A DNA stretch of 64,000 bases from Anaerotignum propionicum DSM 1682 (GCF_001561955.1 NZ_CP014223.1:1736001-1800000), one strand, 5' to 3'; counted from the stretch's first letter, positions 8,246 to 17,526 are shown. The notes: generated by a model not told the origin, from the letters alone. Numbers and translations: made by a program.

Positions 8246-9583
8246 ATGAACTTAGAAAACATTCAAAGCAACAAAATGAGAACCATTTTGCAATTTTCAA
8301 TTCCATCGATTATCGCAATGATACTGACATCACTGATTACTGTTACCGATGGTTTTTTCATCGGAAACTTCGTGGGTAAAGAAGGTCTTGCTGCAATTAA
8401 CTTAGGACTGCCTATTGTCTATTTATTCCTTGCAGTGGGTCTCATGGTATCGGTAGGCGGTGTTGCAATCGCCGGAATGGCTCTTGGCAGTAATGATATT
8501 AACAAATGCAACAGTGTTTTTAATCAGACCATGTGTACAACAATGGTTGCGACCATCCTGCTCAGTGTCATCGTGTGGCTTAGCCTTGATCCGATGCTTC
8601 ATATCTTAAATGCTGATTCGCAGGTGGCAATGATTTTCACAGACTATTACGTCATTATGCTGTTGGAACTTCCTATTATGGTGATAAATGCATCCTTTGG
8701 TATGTTTATCCGCGGAGAGGGCAAACCACAGTATTTTATGAAAGTCAACATTTTGAACGTGTTGCTTAATATTCTACTGGATTATTTGTTTGTCCGTTGG
8801 TTTGCTTGGGGCGTAAAGGGAGTCGCTGTAGCCTCATTACTTTCTGCCCTTGTTACCCTTTTATACATTCTCTACTTTTTTATAAACAAGTCAAGCGTAT
8901 ACAAATTCGGTAGATTTACTTTTTCAGGTGACGTGCTGTGTAGCACACTACTCAATGGCAGCTCAGAATTTGTTGGTGAAATGTCAATGAGTATTTCTAT
9001 GTTTGCATATAATTATGTAATACTAAGGAACATCGGTGTGGATGGTGTGACTGCATTTACCATCGTTGGTTATATTGCCTATATTTTCAGCATGGTGATT
9101 ATTGGTTTTGGCCAAGGTGCAAGCCCTCTCATCAGTTTTACATATGGAGCAGAGGAACATTTTCTTGCAGTAAACCTGCGTAAGATAACCAACTTCATGG
9201 TGCTGACTGCAGGAGCAATGGTGCTTTTGCTTGTGCTGTTTGGTTCAAGGTGGTACAGCAGTCTGTTTGTAAAAAGTGCTGTCGTAGAACAGATGGTGCA
9301 TTCCGGTGTAATCATATATGCTGTTTCATTTCTATTTTCGGGAATTAATACAATTTCCTCTTTTTACTTTACATCAATTGGAAAAGCAAAGGAATCAGCT
9401 ATCATATCTTCTGCACGAGGTTTGGTTATTCTGCTCATTTGTATTTTTACTTTGCCATCGTTGTTTGGTATGACAGGTGTATGGCTTGTCTCTCCTATTA
9501 CAGAATTTCTGACCTTAATTTTAAGTTTGTTTTTAATAGGAAAAGAAAGTAAATACCTATCACGAAGATTAACACAAAGTTGA
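8246..9583 (+). CDS. MATE-family multidrug efflux transporter
   Basis: A 445-aa MATE transporter with about twelve membrane segments in two homologous halves. The N-terminal motif is visible (FSIPSIIAMILTSLITVTDG), as is the second-half start (LLNGSSEFVGEMSMSISMF). MATE proteins export cationic drugs in exchange for sodium or protons. The ATG at 8246 is chosen over 8216 because GGGAGG lies eight bases before it. The AraC/GyrI-like gene immediately upstream is the probable activator. The substrate is not predictable from sequence. Confidence 0.9.
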   Translation: MNLENIQSNKMRTILQFSIPSIIAMILTSLITVTDGFFIGNFVGKEGLAAINLGLPIVYLFLAVGLMVSVGGVAIAGMALGSNDINKCNSVFNQTMCTTMVATILLSVIVWLSLDPMLHILNADSQVAMIFTDYYVIMLLELPIMVINASFGMFIRGEGKPQYFMKVNILNVLLNILLDYLFVRWFAWGVKGVAVASLLSALVTLLYILYFFINKSSVYKFGRFTFSGDVLCSTLLNGSSEFVGEMSMSISMFAYNYVILRNIGVDGVTAFTIVGYIAYIFSMVIIGFGQGASPLISFTYGAEEHFLAVNLRKITNFMVLTAGAMVLLLVLFGSRWYSSLFVKSAVVEQMVHSGVIIYAVSFLFSGINTISSFYFTSIGKAKESAIISSARGLVILLICIFTLPSLFGMTGVWLVSPITEFLTLILSLFLIGKESKYLSRRLTQS

Positions 9584-10038
9584 TGTTTCAACCCACGCAT
9601 ATGAATCTTGATAACATTCAATTTGAGCCACTACACATTGCCTTTGGGTGTAGTGGCTCTTTGTTCATTATTAATCGTCTATAGTCCAAATAAAAAGAGG
9701 AGTCGTTAATGTAAATACCAAATAGGCAAAAAAAATTGCTGGGCCACTCCCTCAAATTGACCATGTTTGAGAAATCAATGTACGTCATCCCAAGCTTGGC
9801 AAAGATATACTGCAAGAATAAGTTCATTGCAGGGACTATTTATGAGGTCTGATAGGCACTTCACGGCGGTCAGGTGTCATCATGCTCTCCAAGCTTAGAC
9901 CCTATGGCTTTTGGTCCCTGCCTTTCAACAAACATCCCCTTGCATGAAGAAATAATTGTTTTTCTTAATTAAACTCAGCAATAGAGTTGTAAATATAGTC
10001 CAAGCTGTCGTTTTACGTGGCATCCTGTACTATGTTTT
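9584..10038. other. Intergenic stretch with terminator and possible debris
   Basis: A terminator occupies 9620-9664. The rest (9665-10038) has no credible gene. Short coding-like patches appear in the plus direction around 9755-9900 but are broken by stops and match nothing I recognise. Confidence 0.4.
9620..9664 (+). terminator. Terminator after MATE, right copy of a flanking pair
   Basis: A perfect 12-bp stem, GAGCCACTACAC (9625-9636) with GTGTAGTGGCTC (9648-9659), followed by TTTG. It matches the terminator at 7094-7126. Confidence 0.8.
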
Positions 10039-10932
10039 TTAATTATCTGACGTAATTATAAGAGAAGGAGCCTGGTTTCCACTGGCAGATGGGGCTGATT
10101 TTTGCTTCTGCGCAGACTCCTCCTGAGCCTTCTGTTCAAGCAGTTTCATGTATTCAAGTGTATATTTAAATTGCGCATTATAGCTAACAGCAAGCAAAGC
10201 CTTGTCGTATCTTGAGAAAGTCATTGAGGCAACCTCCCCATTTTCACCCTTGATATTTAATGTGATATTAGGGTCGTTATTTCCGTAGCCCTGGCAGTTA
10301 TATTCAACCGATGCGACAGCGCCATGAACCACATTGAGCTCCTCGGCAGTTTTCTTTGCCAGCGCTGCATATTCCTGCGGATTCTTTGCAAGTGCTGTGT
10401 CATATGCTACGGAAATATTTTTGTCCAGCGTTCTGCTACGGATCACAGCGAACAGATCACCTGTTACAGAGTCGACTTCAAAGCTGTAACTACGCTCCCC
10501 ATTGATCAGAACATCGGCATACCATCTTGAACGAGGAAGATCGTTCGTTGCTGGCTGGTAGCCCATTTCGATGACTTGCCCCTCCATGCTTAGGTCATAT
10601 ACGCTCCACAAAGCCTGCACTCCGATCTCGGCAGCATCTTTCTTTGCCATGTCCTTACTTGTCGGTGTTTGATTACGGTAAAACTCAAGGTCGATGTCCC
10701 TTACCGTATAGTTTGCTTTTTTATAGCCCTCGGGCAGGCTATTCTTCGCCGTATTGGATGACATATCCATGTAACTTACGTAGTTTGTGGGAATCGTATT
10801 TGTCTTGTTATATTCTGCCGCTGCGGCTAGCTGTGTAAATCCCTGAAACATCATTGTGTTGGCCCCGATGATCATGGCAGCTGCTAAAACCAACTTTTTA
10901 ACTTGTTTACCTTCCGATTTGTTTGTTTTCAT
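10039..10932 (-). CDS. Secreted protein with PepSY-like repeats
   Basis: A 297-aa exported protein. Residues 1-39 look like a signal peptide (KKLVLAAAMIIGANTMMFQ, then AAAAE). The mature part has two similar alpha/beta segments ending in patterns like SFEVDSVTGDLFAVIRS, reminiscent of PepSY/YcdB-type domains. The C-terminal 40 residues are Gln/Ser-rich and charged (KQKSAPSASGNQ). The gene lies directly downstream of a two-component system on the same strand, with its own GGAG site. PepSY-like proteins near sensor kinases often modulate proteases or sensing; the role here is inferred and the family call is tentative. Confidence 0.65.
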   Translation of the reverse strand: MKTNKSEGKQVKKLVLAAAMIIGANTMMFQGFTQLAAAAEYNKTNTIPTNYVSYMDMSSNTAKNSLPEGYKKANYTVRDIDLEFYRNQTPTSKDMAKKDAAEIGVQALWSVYDLSMEGQVIEMGYQPATNDLPRSRWYADVLINGERSYSFEVDSVTGDLFAVIRSRTLDKNISVAYDTALAKNPQEYAALAKKTAEELNVVHGAVASVEYNCQGYGNNDPNITLNIKGENGEVASMTFSRYDKALLAVSYNAQFKYTLEYMKLLEQKAQEESAQKQKSAPSASGNQAPSLIITSDN

Positions 10933-11021
10933 GTTAATATCTCCTTTATTTTTTAATAATTTTTTGTGATCACGAAACCAGTATATGGGACCTAAATTAT
11001 AGAATCGTAATCAGGTTATTA

Positions 11022-12416
11022 TTAAGTTGTAAAAGTTATTTTTGCCGTCGTCCCTTCCCCAGGACGGCTGCTAAAGCTCAGCTCCGCGTCATGGCTCAAT
11101 GCTATCTGCTTGCAGAGAGCAAGTCCCAATCCTGCCCCGCCGTCGCTCCGGTTCCGCGATCTTTCTCCCCGATAGAAAGGTTCCGTAATTTGCGAAAGGA
11201 TTTCAGGAGTCATACCTTTACCGTTGTCCCGGACACTGATCGTTTTCCTTTCGGCTTCCTTTTCCGCACTTACAATAATATGTCCACCCTTTCCGCACGC
11301 CTTTATCGCGTTGTCAATCAGATTGATCAGCATGCTTTCCATCAGGCAGGAGTCACCACGGATTGTCTCTATTTTACTGCTGAATTCTATCTGAACGTCT
11401 TTTCCCGCTGGCTTGCCGTTCTGCGTGAGACGGACGGTCTCAAAGAGGCTGGATACCTTCAGTTCTTCACAGGTAATCTGATTGTTCTGCAAATTTGCCA
11501 TCTCCAGCAATTGATACGCTACCGTTTGCAGTCGGCGGCTTTCAGACATGATATAATTCAGTGCCGCAAGTCTGTCATCTTCAGACAAAACGGCCTTTTG
11601 CATATATTCTGCATATCCGTAAATCGCTGTCAGCGGCGTGCGGAGCTCATGAGCAAAATTATCGACAAACTGTTGCTTTTTATCTGCGACGTCCTTTAGT
11701 TCCGTCATCTGGCGCTGGATTTCCTCCGCCATGTGATTGAAGCTTTGTGACATTTCGGTAAGCTCGTCATGTCCTGATACGGGAAGTCTAGTTTCATAGG
11801 CACCATTCGCAATATCCTTGGATATCCCAGAAATCTGTTTAAGAGGCCTGAATATTCGGTTCAGCACGAGAAGAAGACCGAAAGCGAACAGAGCTGAGAG
11901 GACAAATCCCGCGAAGAATAATATGTTTTTTAGGCGGCTCCATGAGTTTATGGCGTCCGTCGTATCGTAAAGATAAATCAGTGTGTAGGAATCATACGGG
12001 GCAGGAAGTTTTCCTGAGACGATAACATAAGTTCTATCGTCAACTTTCCGTATCGTTGCCAAGCGACTTCCGTTGCCCGGCGGCTCTATGAAATTGCTCT
12101 GCAGTACAGTCACATCTTTACTGGAATAGACAAGTTGATTATTCTTGTAAAATGCCAGCTCTGCCTTGTTATCCCCTGACAGATAGCTGTAGGGCTGAAG
12201 CAGTGAACTTAAAGAACCATCTATGTCGGTTCCACGCCCTTGCACGGCTTGGATATCCTTTATCAGAGCAGATGATATAAAATAGTGTTCACTAAGACTC
12301 CTACTTTCCGCGCGGTTCACCATATCCCTGAACATTGCCACGGAAACAATGAATATTCCGAGGTTAAAGCAGAAGAGAAAAAGAGCGAGAGTTGTTAAAA
12401 AGGTTCTCTGCTTCAT
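11022..12416 (-). CDS. Sensor histidine kinase, HAMP type
   Basis: A 464-aa membrane kinase: TM1 about 7-29, extracellular sensor about 30-160, TM2 about 164-186, HAMP about 187-240, dimerisation domain with phospho-acceptor His256 (NFAHELRTPLTAIYG), then the catalytic domain with N-box (LINLIDNAIKAC), G1 (VRDNGKGM) and G2 (GGAGLGLALC). All motifs needed for activity are present. Its start overlaps the regulator stop by four bases (ATGA), so the pair are co-translated. The signal is unknown; the downstream secreted protein is a candidate target or partner. Confidence 0.92.
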   Translation of the reverse strand: MKQRTFLTTLALFLFCFNLGIFIVSVAMFRDMVNRAESRSLSEHYFISSALIKDIQAVQGRGTDIDGSLSSLLQPYSYLSGDNKAELAFYKNNQLVYSSKDVTVLQSNFIEPPGNGSRLATIRKVDDRTYVIVSGKLPAPYDSYTLIYLYDTTDAINSWSRLKNILFFAGFVLSALFAFGLLLVLNRIFRPLKQISGISKDIANGAYETRLPVSGHDELTEMSQSFNHMAEEIQRQMTELKDVADKKQQFVDNFAHELRTPLTAIYGYAEYMQKAVLSEDDRLAALNYIMSESRRLQTVAYQLLEMANLQNNQITCEELKVSSLFETVRLTQNGKPAGKDVQIEFSSKIETIRGDSCLMESMLINLIDNAIKACGKGGHIIVSAEKEAERKTISVRDNGKGMTPEILSQITEPFYRGERSRNRSDGGAGLGLALCKQIALSHDAELSFSSRPGEGTTAKITFTT

Positions 12417-13066
12417 CGCCCTACCTCCAGACGGTAACCAAGCTTGTATACGGTTTTTATCTTGTCTTCCCAGCCCAGTTTTTTTCGCAATTTTTGTATA
12501 TGTACATCTACGGTCCGAGTGTCTCCTTCAAAATCGTAACCCCAAACCAATTCCAGCAGCTTTTCTCTGGAGAGCGCGATATTACGGTTATTCACAAGGA
12601 CTTCTAATAATTCATATTCCTTTGGCGTACATTCAACCAACTGTCCGTTATGAAATACCAGACGGCCGCTGAAATCAATTTTTACGTTTCCTGTTTCATA
12701 ACAACTTGCTGTTTTCTGCGTCCGCCTTAAGACTGCTTCCACACGGGCCAGTAGTTCCAACATTTCAAAAGGTTTTGTCAGATAATCATCCGCTCCCATT
12801 GAAAACCCCTTGATACGATCAGGCAGGCTGTTTTTCGCAGTCAGGAAAATTGTGGGCGTTTCATTTGATTGCTTAATCACCTCAAACCCGTCAAGCCCAG
12901 GCAGCATAATATCCAAAATCATCAAATCGTAAGACTGACGTTGTATTTTAGAAACGGCAGTTTTACCATCAAAGACGGAATGACATTGATGCCCCACGAG
13001 TTGTAGGTTTCTTTTTACAAGCTCATTGATTGCCGCTTCATCCTCAACAATTAAAATAGATGCCAA
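12413..13066 (-). CDS. OmpR-family response regulator
   Basis: A 217-aa regulator. The receiver domain (1-115) has acidic pocket EDE (residues 8-10), phospho-acceptor Asp52 in LMILDIMLPGLDG and the conserved Lys in DYLTKPF. The winged-helix trans_reg_C domain (about 125-217) has the VHIQKLRKKLG recognition helix. The start is TTG at 13066, with GGAGG seven bases upstream. It is the first gene of the operon with the sensor kinase. Confidence 0.93.
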   Translation of the reverse strand: MASILIVEDEAAINELVKRNLQLVGHQCHSVFDGKTAVSKIQRQSYDLMILDIMLPGLDGFEVIKQSNETPTIFLTAKNSLPDRIKGFSMGADDYLTKPFEMLELLARVEAVLRRTQKTASCYETGNVKIDFSGRLVFHNGQLVECTPKEYELLEVLVNNRNIALSREKLLELVWGYDFEGDTRTVDVHIQKLRKKLGWEDKIKTVYKLGYRLEVGR

Positions 13067-13635
13067 TTGACCACCTCCTCATTCAACAATATTATCAAGG
13101 TTTTGTTATAGAGTTGTAATGGATTCTGTTCTTTTTTGCCCAGTCACTATATTTCAACAGAAACATCCTGGCTAGATAAGCACTTCTGTCCAACATGTCA
13201 TGTTATGTGTCGGATTGCTACAGGGTACCGAGTTTTTTCACCAGTTACACACACTCTTTTGTGCTTTGCTCATAGAAAAACGCAAATTCCTTGTCTGCGA
13301 TTAGGTTGGTTTTGCAAAGTAGTCCTCAAGAATCTGCTGTTCGTCCTTCGGCTACTCGTGGTATATTCCAACACGTTCACTAAGCTTACCAACCTCAGCA
13401 TAAGGTTGCCGCTCTTCCACCGAAAGATTTTCATGGCAACCTTCTAGAACTTTTTTCGTCAGTACACGAAGGAATATTCCACTTCCTTCCTTGTCCATTT
13501 ACAAATTACCACCCTTTTGGAACAGAATAAATCATTTAAAGGAAGAAGTCGATACCTAAACAAAACAATTCTTGTCCTTTTTTCAAAGAATTGGAGAAGC
13601 CCACCCGTCGCACAAATGATCCTGATCTCTGTTTA

Positions 13636-13691
13636 CCGTCTTTATGCAAGGATTGTCCAGTCAATAATTGCATAAGGGCGGTGGTTTTTTT
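13636..13691 (+). terminator. Hairpin with inverted repeated motif
   Basis: CCGTCTTTATGCAA (13636-13649) pairs with TTGCATAAGGGCGG (13668-13681) with two G-U pairs, and GATTG/CAATA extends the stem inward. TGGTTTTTTT follows. It has terminator form, but no intact gene precedes it. The left arm is the inverse of the motif at 46-59 and 5056-5068. Confidence 0.55.
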
Positions 13692-13803
13692 GTTTCTATT
13701 TATGGCGAACCTCTCCTTACAACAAGATGCCATCACATTGGAAAGTATCTACACCCTACTGGGTAACTTCAATAAAGTGCTGATAAAATCAGCGATGAAG
13801 AGA

Positions 13804-13847
13804 AAAAATCTCTAATTTCTTTGCTAATCAAAGAAATAGAGATTTTT
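13804..13847. terminator. Bidirectional hairpin terminator
   Basis: AAAAATCTCTAATTTCTTTG pairs with CAAAGAAATAGAGATTTTT across a five-base loop. A and T runs on both sides allow termination in either direction. It may shield the MarR promoter from upstream transcription. Confidence 0.65.
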
Positions 13848-14113
13848 CCATGTGATAAATCAGAGTTGCCCCTGAAGTCTATTTTATTTAATTACTTCTG
13901 ATATTGAAAATTTGCATTTTATTCTATGTTACTAAGGTCTCTTAATTGCATTACATATTTAATAATACATGTCCTATCGTTCCCTTAAAATTAATAGATG
14001 GTGTTTCAAAATATTCAGCACCATAGCAATCCCTTTCATACTAAAATTTTAATTAATCCTTTTAAAATAGCAAATATTAGTATTGACAAGTTACGTTTTA
14101 ACTTATAATATAT

Positions 14114-14134
14114 TAGATAGAATTCAACCTATTT
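14114..14134. promoter_or_regulatory. MarR operator site 1
   Basis: GATAGAATTCAACCTAT is a near-palindrome overlapping the promoter of the MarR gene. On the reverse strand it reads ATAGGTTGAATTCTATC, matching the sites at 14618-14637 and 14684-14703. Confidence 0.6.
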
Positions 14135-14151
14135 AGAAAGGAATCCTAGTT

Positions 14152-14604
14152 ATGCAACGTCGCGATACACCTTCTCACGATTTTTATATCAAAAATATAG
14201 CTCATTTATTACGCTACAAAAGCGATCAACGATTAGCACCCTATGATATCACCGAGTCCCAAGCACGTCTTTTGGGGCACATATATGGTGCACAAAGATC
14301 AGAACAAGAAATAAGCCGCAGATACTTAAGTCAGGCCATGCAAATATCTGGTCCATCCGTAACGAGCTTACTTAACAATTTAGAAAAAAAGGGATTGATT
14401 TCGCGTTGTTCGGGCAGTGAAGATGGCAGGACAATGCGCATAGAACTTAGTCAAAAGGCAATGATTCTCCTTAATGAAATGTCTGATATTTTGAATATGA
14501 TAACACAAGATTTACTGGTCGGATTTTCAGAAGAAGAAAAAATCGCATTCTTGATGTTCTTAAAAAGGGCTTACAAAAATTTAGGCATGGACTCACACAT
14601 TTAA
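14152..14604 (+). CDS. MarR-family transcriptional regulator
   Basis: A 150-aa MarR-type winged-helix protein. The DNA-binding core is visible (RYLSQAMQISGPSVTSLL for the helix-turn-helix, GSEDGRTMRIELS for the wing), flanked by dimerisation helices. GAAAGGA precedes the ATG. It lies 119 bases upstream of a MATE pump on the same strand. Similar palindromes occur once before this gene and twice before the pump gene, which is good evidence that it represses both itself and the pump. Confidence 0.9.
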   Translation: MQRRDTPSHDFYIKNIAHLLRYKSDQRLAPYDITESQARLLGHIYGAQRSEQEISRRYLSQAMQISGPSVTSLLNNLEKKGLISRCSGSEDGRTMRIELSQKAMILLNEMSDILNMITQDLLVGFSEEEKIAFLMFLKRAYKNLGMDSHI

Positions 14605-14617
14605 AATTTTTAAACAA

Positions 14618-14703
14618 ATAGGTAGATTTATACCTATCAACAAATGCCTTATTTTTATAGTTCTTTAAGACTTTTATGACTAAATAGGTAGAATTAAACT
14701 TAT
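14618..14703. promoter_or_regulatory. MarR operator sites 2 and 3 before the MATE gene
   Basis: Site 2, ATAGGTAGATTTATACCTAT (14618-14637), has perfect 7-base arms. Site 3, ATAGGTAGAATTAAACTTAT (14684-14703), is a near-palindrome 20 bases before the MATE start. Both share the ATAGGTnGAATT core with site 1. Confidence 0.65.
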
Positions 14704-14723
14704 ATTTAAAGGAGATATCTATA

Positions 14724-16109
14724 ATGGAAAACAAACAAAAAGATGCAATGTATTATCTTGAACAAGCTCCTGTAACAAAAGCAATTATCCACATGGCAAT
14801 TCCTATGATTTTAGGCATGGTTGCCAACATGATTTACAACATTACGGACGCTTATTTTATCGGAATGCTCAAGAATACACCTATGCTGGCGTCCATCACA
14901 CTGGCTTTGCCTTTTACCACCATTCTTATGGCAATTGGGGAACTATTTGGTACGGGAGGAAGTACATATATCTCAAGATTGTTAGGCGAAAAAGACTTAA
15001 TTGGTGTGAGAAAGGCTTCCTCGGTAAACTTTTATCTTTCCTTACTTTCAGGAATTGTGTTTATGCTAATCTGTCTTCCCGCCTTATCTCCTATCTTGAA
15101 ACTCCTGGGAGCCACTGGCGAATCACTCCTTTATACGAGGTCTTATGTAATTGCTTATGCAATCGGTAGCCCGTTTGTAATTGCAAATTTTGCACTAGCC
15201 CAAATGGTTAGAAGTGAAGGTGCTGCCACCGAATCAATGATTGGAATGATAATAAGTGTCGTCATCAATATTATTCTTGACCCAGTTTTTATCTTTCTTT
15301 TCCATATGGATGTTATGGGTACTTCCGTTGCAACTGTCATTGGCAACGTCTGCGCGGTGGCTTATTATATTTACTATTTGAAAAGAAAAAGCCAATTCCA
15401 GAGTGTTAGTATCAAGGATTTTAAGCCTAACGGAGAAATACTCTTTAATATCTTCAAAATTGGCATTTCTGCTTTCCTTCTGTCCGGATTTTTGATTATT
15501 TCAAGCCTTATGTTCAACAACTATGCAATTATTTATGGAGATCATGTTGTTGCAGCATTTGGTGTAGCTAACCGTATATGCCAAATATCAGATTTTATTG
15601 GTATGGGGCTATATATGGGTGTTGTTCCATTGATTGCATTTTCTTATGCTTCCAATAATACACAGCGTTTGCAAGAGGTTTTGAAAAAAACTGCATTGTA
15701 TCTCGTAAGTATTATTCTTACGATTGCTTTTACTCTATTTTTATTGCGCACACAGATTATACAATTATTTAGCTCAGATAAAAATGTGATAGAAGTCGGT
15801 GTAATTATTCTTTCGGCACTACTGCTTTCAACATTGTTCGCAGGTATATCAGGGCTGTTAACTAGTATGTTTCAAGCCTTCGGAAAAGGTTTTCAATCCA
15901 ATATTATGTCGGTTTCAAGGGGTGTTGCTCTCATTCCAATCATCATCATAGCGAACTCTCTATTTCAGTTAAATGGAGTGATATGGTCTATGACTGTTTC
16001 CGAATTTTTTGCTTGCCTCACAGGCACAATTTTATGGCTTTTTTCAAAAAAAGCTATCAACGAAAAAGCTTTGCAAGAACGAATGACATTTGATACTGAT
16101 GTTATGTAA
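14724..16109 (+). CDS. MATE-family multidrug efflux transporter
   Basis: A 461-aa MATE transporter, about twelve membrane segments. The first half begins AIPMILGMVANMIYNITDAYF and the second half repeats the fold (LLSGFLIISSLMFNNYA). It resembles the Gram-positive MepA-like branch, which is also commonly controlled by a MarR protein. GGAG precedes the ATG. It is a different paralogue from the MATE at 8246, with its own regulator. Substrate unknown. Confidence 0.9.
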   Translation: MENKQKDAMYYLEQAPVTKAIIHMAIPMILGMVANMIYNITDAYFIGMLKNTPMLASITLALPFTTILMAIGELFGTGGSTYISRLLGEKDLIGVRKASSVNFYLSLLSGIVFMLICLPALSPILKLLGATGESLLYTRSYVIAYAIGSPFVIANFALAQMVRSEGAATESMIGMIISVVINIILDPVFIFLFHMDVMGTSVATVIGNVCAVAYYIYYLKRKSQFQSVSIKDFKPNGEILFNIFKIGISAFLLSGFLIISSLMFNNYAIIYGDHVVAAFGVANRICQISDFIGMGLYMGVVPLIAFSYASNNTQRLQEVLKKTALYLVSIILTIAFTLFLLRTQIIQLFSSDKNVIEVGVIILSALLLSTLFAGISGLLTSMFQAFGKGFQSNIMSVSRGVALIPIIIIANSLFQLNGVIWSMTVSEFFACLTGTILWLFSKKAINEKALQERMTFDTDVM

Positions 16110-16223
16110 AGAATATTTAGACAGCTTAATTAAGAATCTACAAGCTTAGCTTCAATGTTCGCAACACGGTAGCTTACTTTATTACGGAAGAACAAACTAT
16201 AATAATATCACTTTTTTCAATAT

Positions 16224-16274
16224 TAAAAGGCTAAGTACAAATTCATCAATTGGCCTATCACTTAGCCTTTTATT
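16224..16274. terminator. Bidirectional terminator between MATE and ndk
   Basis: A 12-bp stem, AAAAGGCTAAGT (16225-16236) with ACTTAGCCTTTT (16260-16271), serves the convergent MATE (plus) and ndk (minus) genes. Confidence 0.8.
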
Positions 16275-16318
16275 GCAAATTTAGCTTCATTTATAGCGTG
16301 ACGAAAAAAATCTCTCTT

Positions 16319-16729
16319 CTATCCGAAAAATCTTTTTATTTCTATTTCTGCATTTTCAACAGAGTCCGAACCATGAATTATATTAAATGTTGTGTCGGAA
16401 GCAAAATCTCCTCTTATTGTCCCTGCGACTGCATCTTCAAACTTTGTTGCACCGATTAAAATCCTCATTCCCTTAACAGCCTTTTCCCCTTCCACTATCA
16501 GCCCTACCACAGGACCGCTAGTCATATATTCAACAATTTCCGAAAAAAACGATTCACCACTTATGTGGCAATAATGCTCCTTTAAAATCTTTTCATCAAG
16601 ACTTATCATTTTGATATCGGCTATGGAGTATCCTTTTCTTTCAATGCGGGCTATAATTTCTCCCATAATACCTCTCTTTAGCACATCAGGCTTTAACATA
16701 ATATACGTTCTTTCATATGCCATAATCAT
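16319..16729 (-). CDS. ndk: Nucleoside diphosphate kinase
   Basis: A 136-aa nucleoside diphosphate kinase, which balances nucleoside triphosphate pools by phosphate transfer through a histidine. The catalytic motif NIIHGSDSVENAE is intact, as are the nucleotide-binding residues in YIMLKPDVLKRG and IRGDFA. Length is standard for bacterial Ndk (about 135-150). Start is 16729 or 16723 (M-A-Y-E-R); an AAAGGA site lies upstream and suits either. It appears monocistronic, a housekeeping gene within accessory DNA. Confidence 0.95.
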   Translation of the reverse strand: MIMAYERTYIMLKPDVLKRGIMGEIIARIERKGYSIADIKMISLDEKILKEHYCHISGESFFSEIVEYMTSGPVVGLIVEGEKAVKGMRILIGATKFEDAVAGTIRGDFASDTTFNIIHGSDSVENAEIEIKRFFG

Positions 16730-16809
16730 CCCTATCCTTTCGGTTTTATAAGTTGCGATTTAAAATATTTAGATAAATCGAGGTTTTTTTCAATTGCAGC
16801 TAAGGCTTA

Positions 16810-16838
16810 TTGACTGAATGAGTCAATAGCTATATAAT
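16810..16838 (+). promoter_or_regulatory. Promoter with overlapping TetR operator
   Basis: TTGACT (16810-16815) and TATAAT (16833-16838) are separated by 17 bases, an excellent vegetative promoter. The -35 is one arm of a palindrome, TTGACTGAATGAGTCAA (16810-16826), so a bound repressor would cover it. It drives the TetR-ABC operon. Confidence 0.8.
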
Positions 16839-16871
16839 GAAATTATAATAACATTGAAGGAGGCGAAGTTT

Positions 16872-17510
16872 GTGCAAATTCATTCAAGTATTGAAAACCA
16901 TAAAATTATGTCTATGGAAAAAGAAAAACGAAATATAATACTAAATGCTTCCATGTCTGAGTTTTCAAAAGGATTTAAAATGGCGTCCACTGATTTAATT
17001 GCACAAAAAGCAGGAATTTCCAAAGGGCTCCTTTTTCACTATTTTGGAACCAAAAGAGACTTATATCTTTTTATATTGGATTATGCCTTAGAAACGGTCA
17101 TGAATGAATATAAAAGTCTTCTCTATTCTGATGAGAAGGATTTATTAGAACGTATCTGGCAAATATCCTTGCTTAAAAAAGACCTATGCGGTCAATATCC
17201 TGACATCTTTGAATTTTTGACTGCGTCTTATTATCAAATTTCAGAGCAGCCAAATGACTTTGCCCTTAGATATATGGAGTTAAAGAAAGAATTATACAGA
17301 CTTCTTTACGATAACATTGACGAAGACTTACTTAAAGAAAATATCAACAAGGTTATGGCATCAAACATTATACGTTGGACGTTGGAAGGATTATCACAAA
17401 AAATGACCCATGAAAAGAAGTCATTTAAACAAATGAGTAAAGAGTTTGACACTTATCTTGAAGAAACAAAAAGCTATTTAAATTTGCTAAGGGAGTTATT
17501 GTACCGCTAA
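16872..17510 (+). CDS. TetR-family transcriptional regulator
   Basis: A 212-aa TetR-type repressor. The N-terminal helix-turn-helix is visible (STDLIAQKAGISKGLLFHYF), followed by an alpha-helical ligand domain. The frame extends upstream to a TTG at 16854, but GTG at 16872 is chosen because GGAGG lies eight bases before it. It is the first gene of a four-gene operon (regulator, ATPase, permease, adaptor). The overlapping promoter palindrome indicates autorepression of the operon, probably relieved by a substrate of the exporter. Confidence 0.9.
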   Translation: MQIHSSIENHKIMSMEKEKRNIILNASMSEFSKGFKMASTDLIAQKAGISKGLLFHYFGTKRDLYLFILDYALETVMNEYKSLLYSDEKDLLERIWQISLLKKDLCGQYPDIFEFLTASYYQISEQPNDFALRYMELKKELYRLLYDNIDEDLLKENINKVMASNIIRWTLEGLSQKMTHEKKSFKQMSKEFDTYLEETKSYLNLLRELLYR

Positions 17511-17526
17511 CAAGGAGGTGAAGGGA

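Larger units (their letters stand above)
13067..14151. other. 1.1-kb stretch of non-coding DNA and debris
   Basis: No intact gene is visible. On the minus strand near 13300-13440 a broken frame reads like coding sequence (LSVEERQPYAEVGKLSERV, a stop, then PKDEQQILEDYFAKP), possibly a decayed transposase or other accessory gene. A hairpin with copy 3 of the TTGCATAAAGACGG motif lies at 13636-13681, and a long bidirectional hairpin at 13804-13847. The last 60 bases carry the promoter and operator of the next MarR gene. Confidence 0.45.

Noticed and set aside
13136-13447. 103-codon plus-strand frame
   Set aside because: The coding-like signal is on the opposite strand and broken; this frame has no ribosome site.
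16130-16200. Short minus-strand frame reading like a protein C-terminus (NKVSYRVANIEAKLVDS)
   Set aside because: Only about 20 codons between stops; cannot be assigned to a family or separated from chance.
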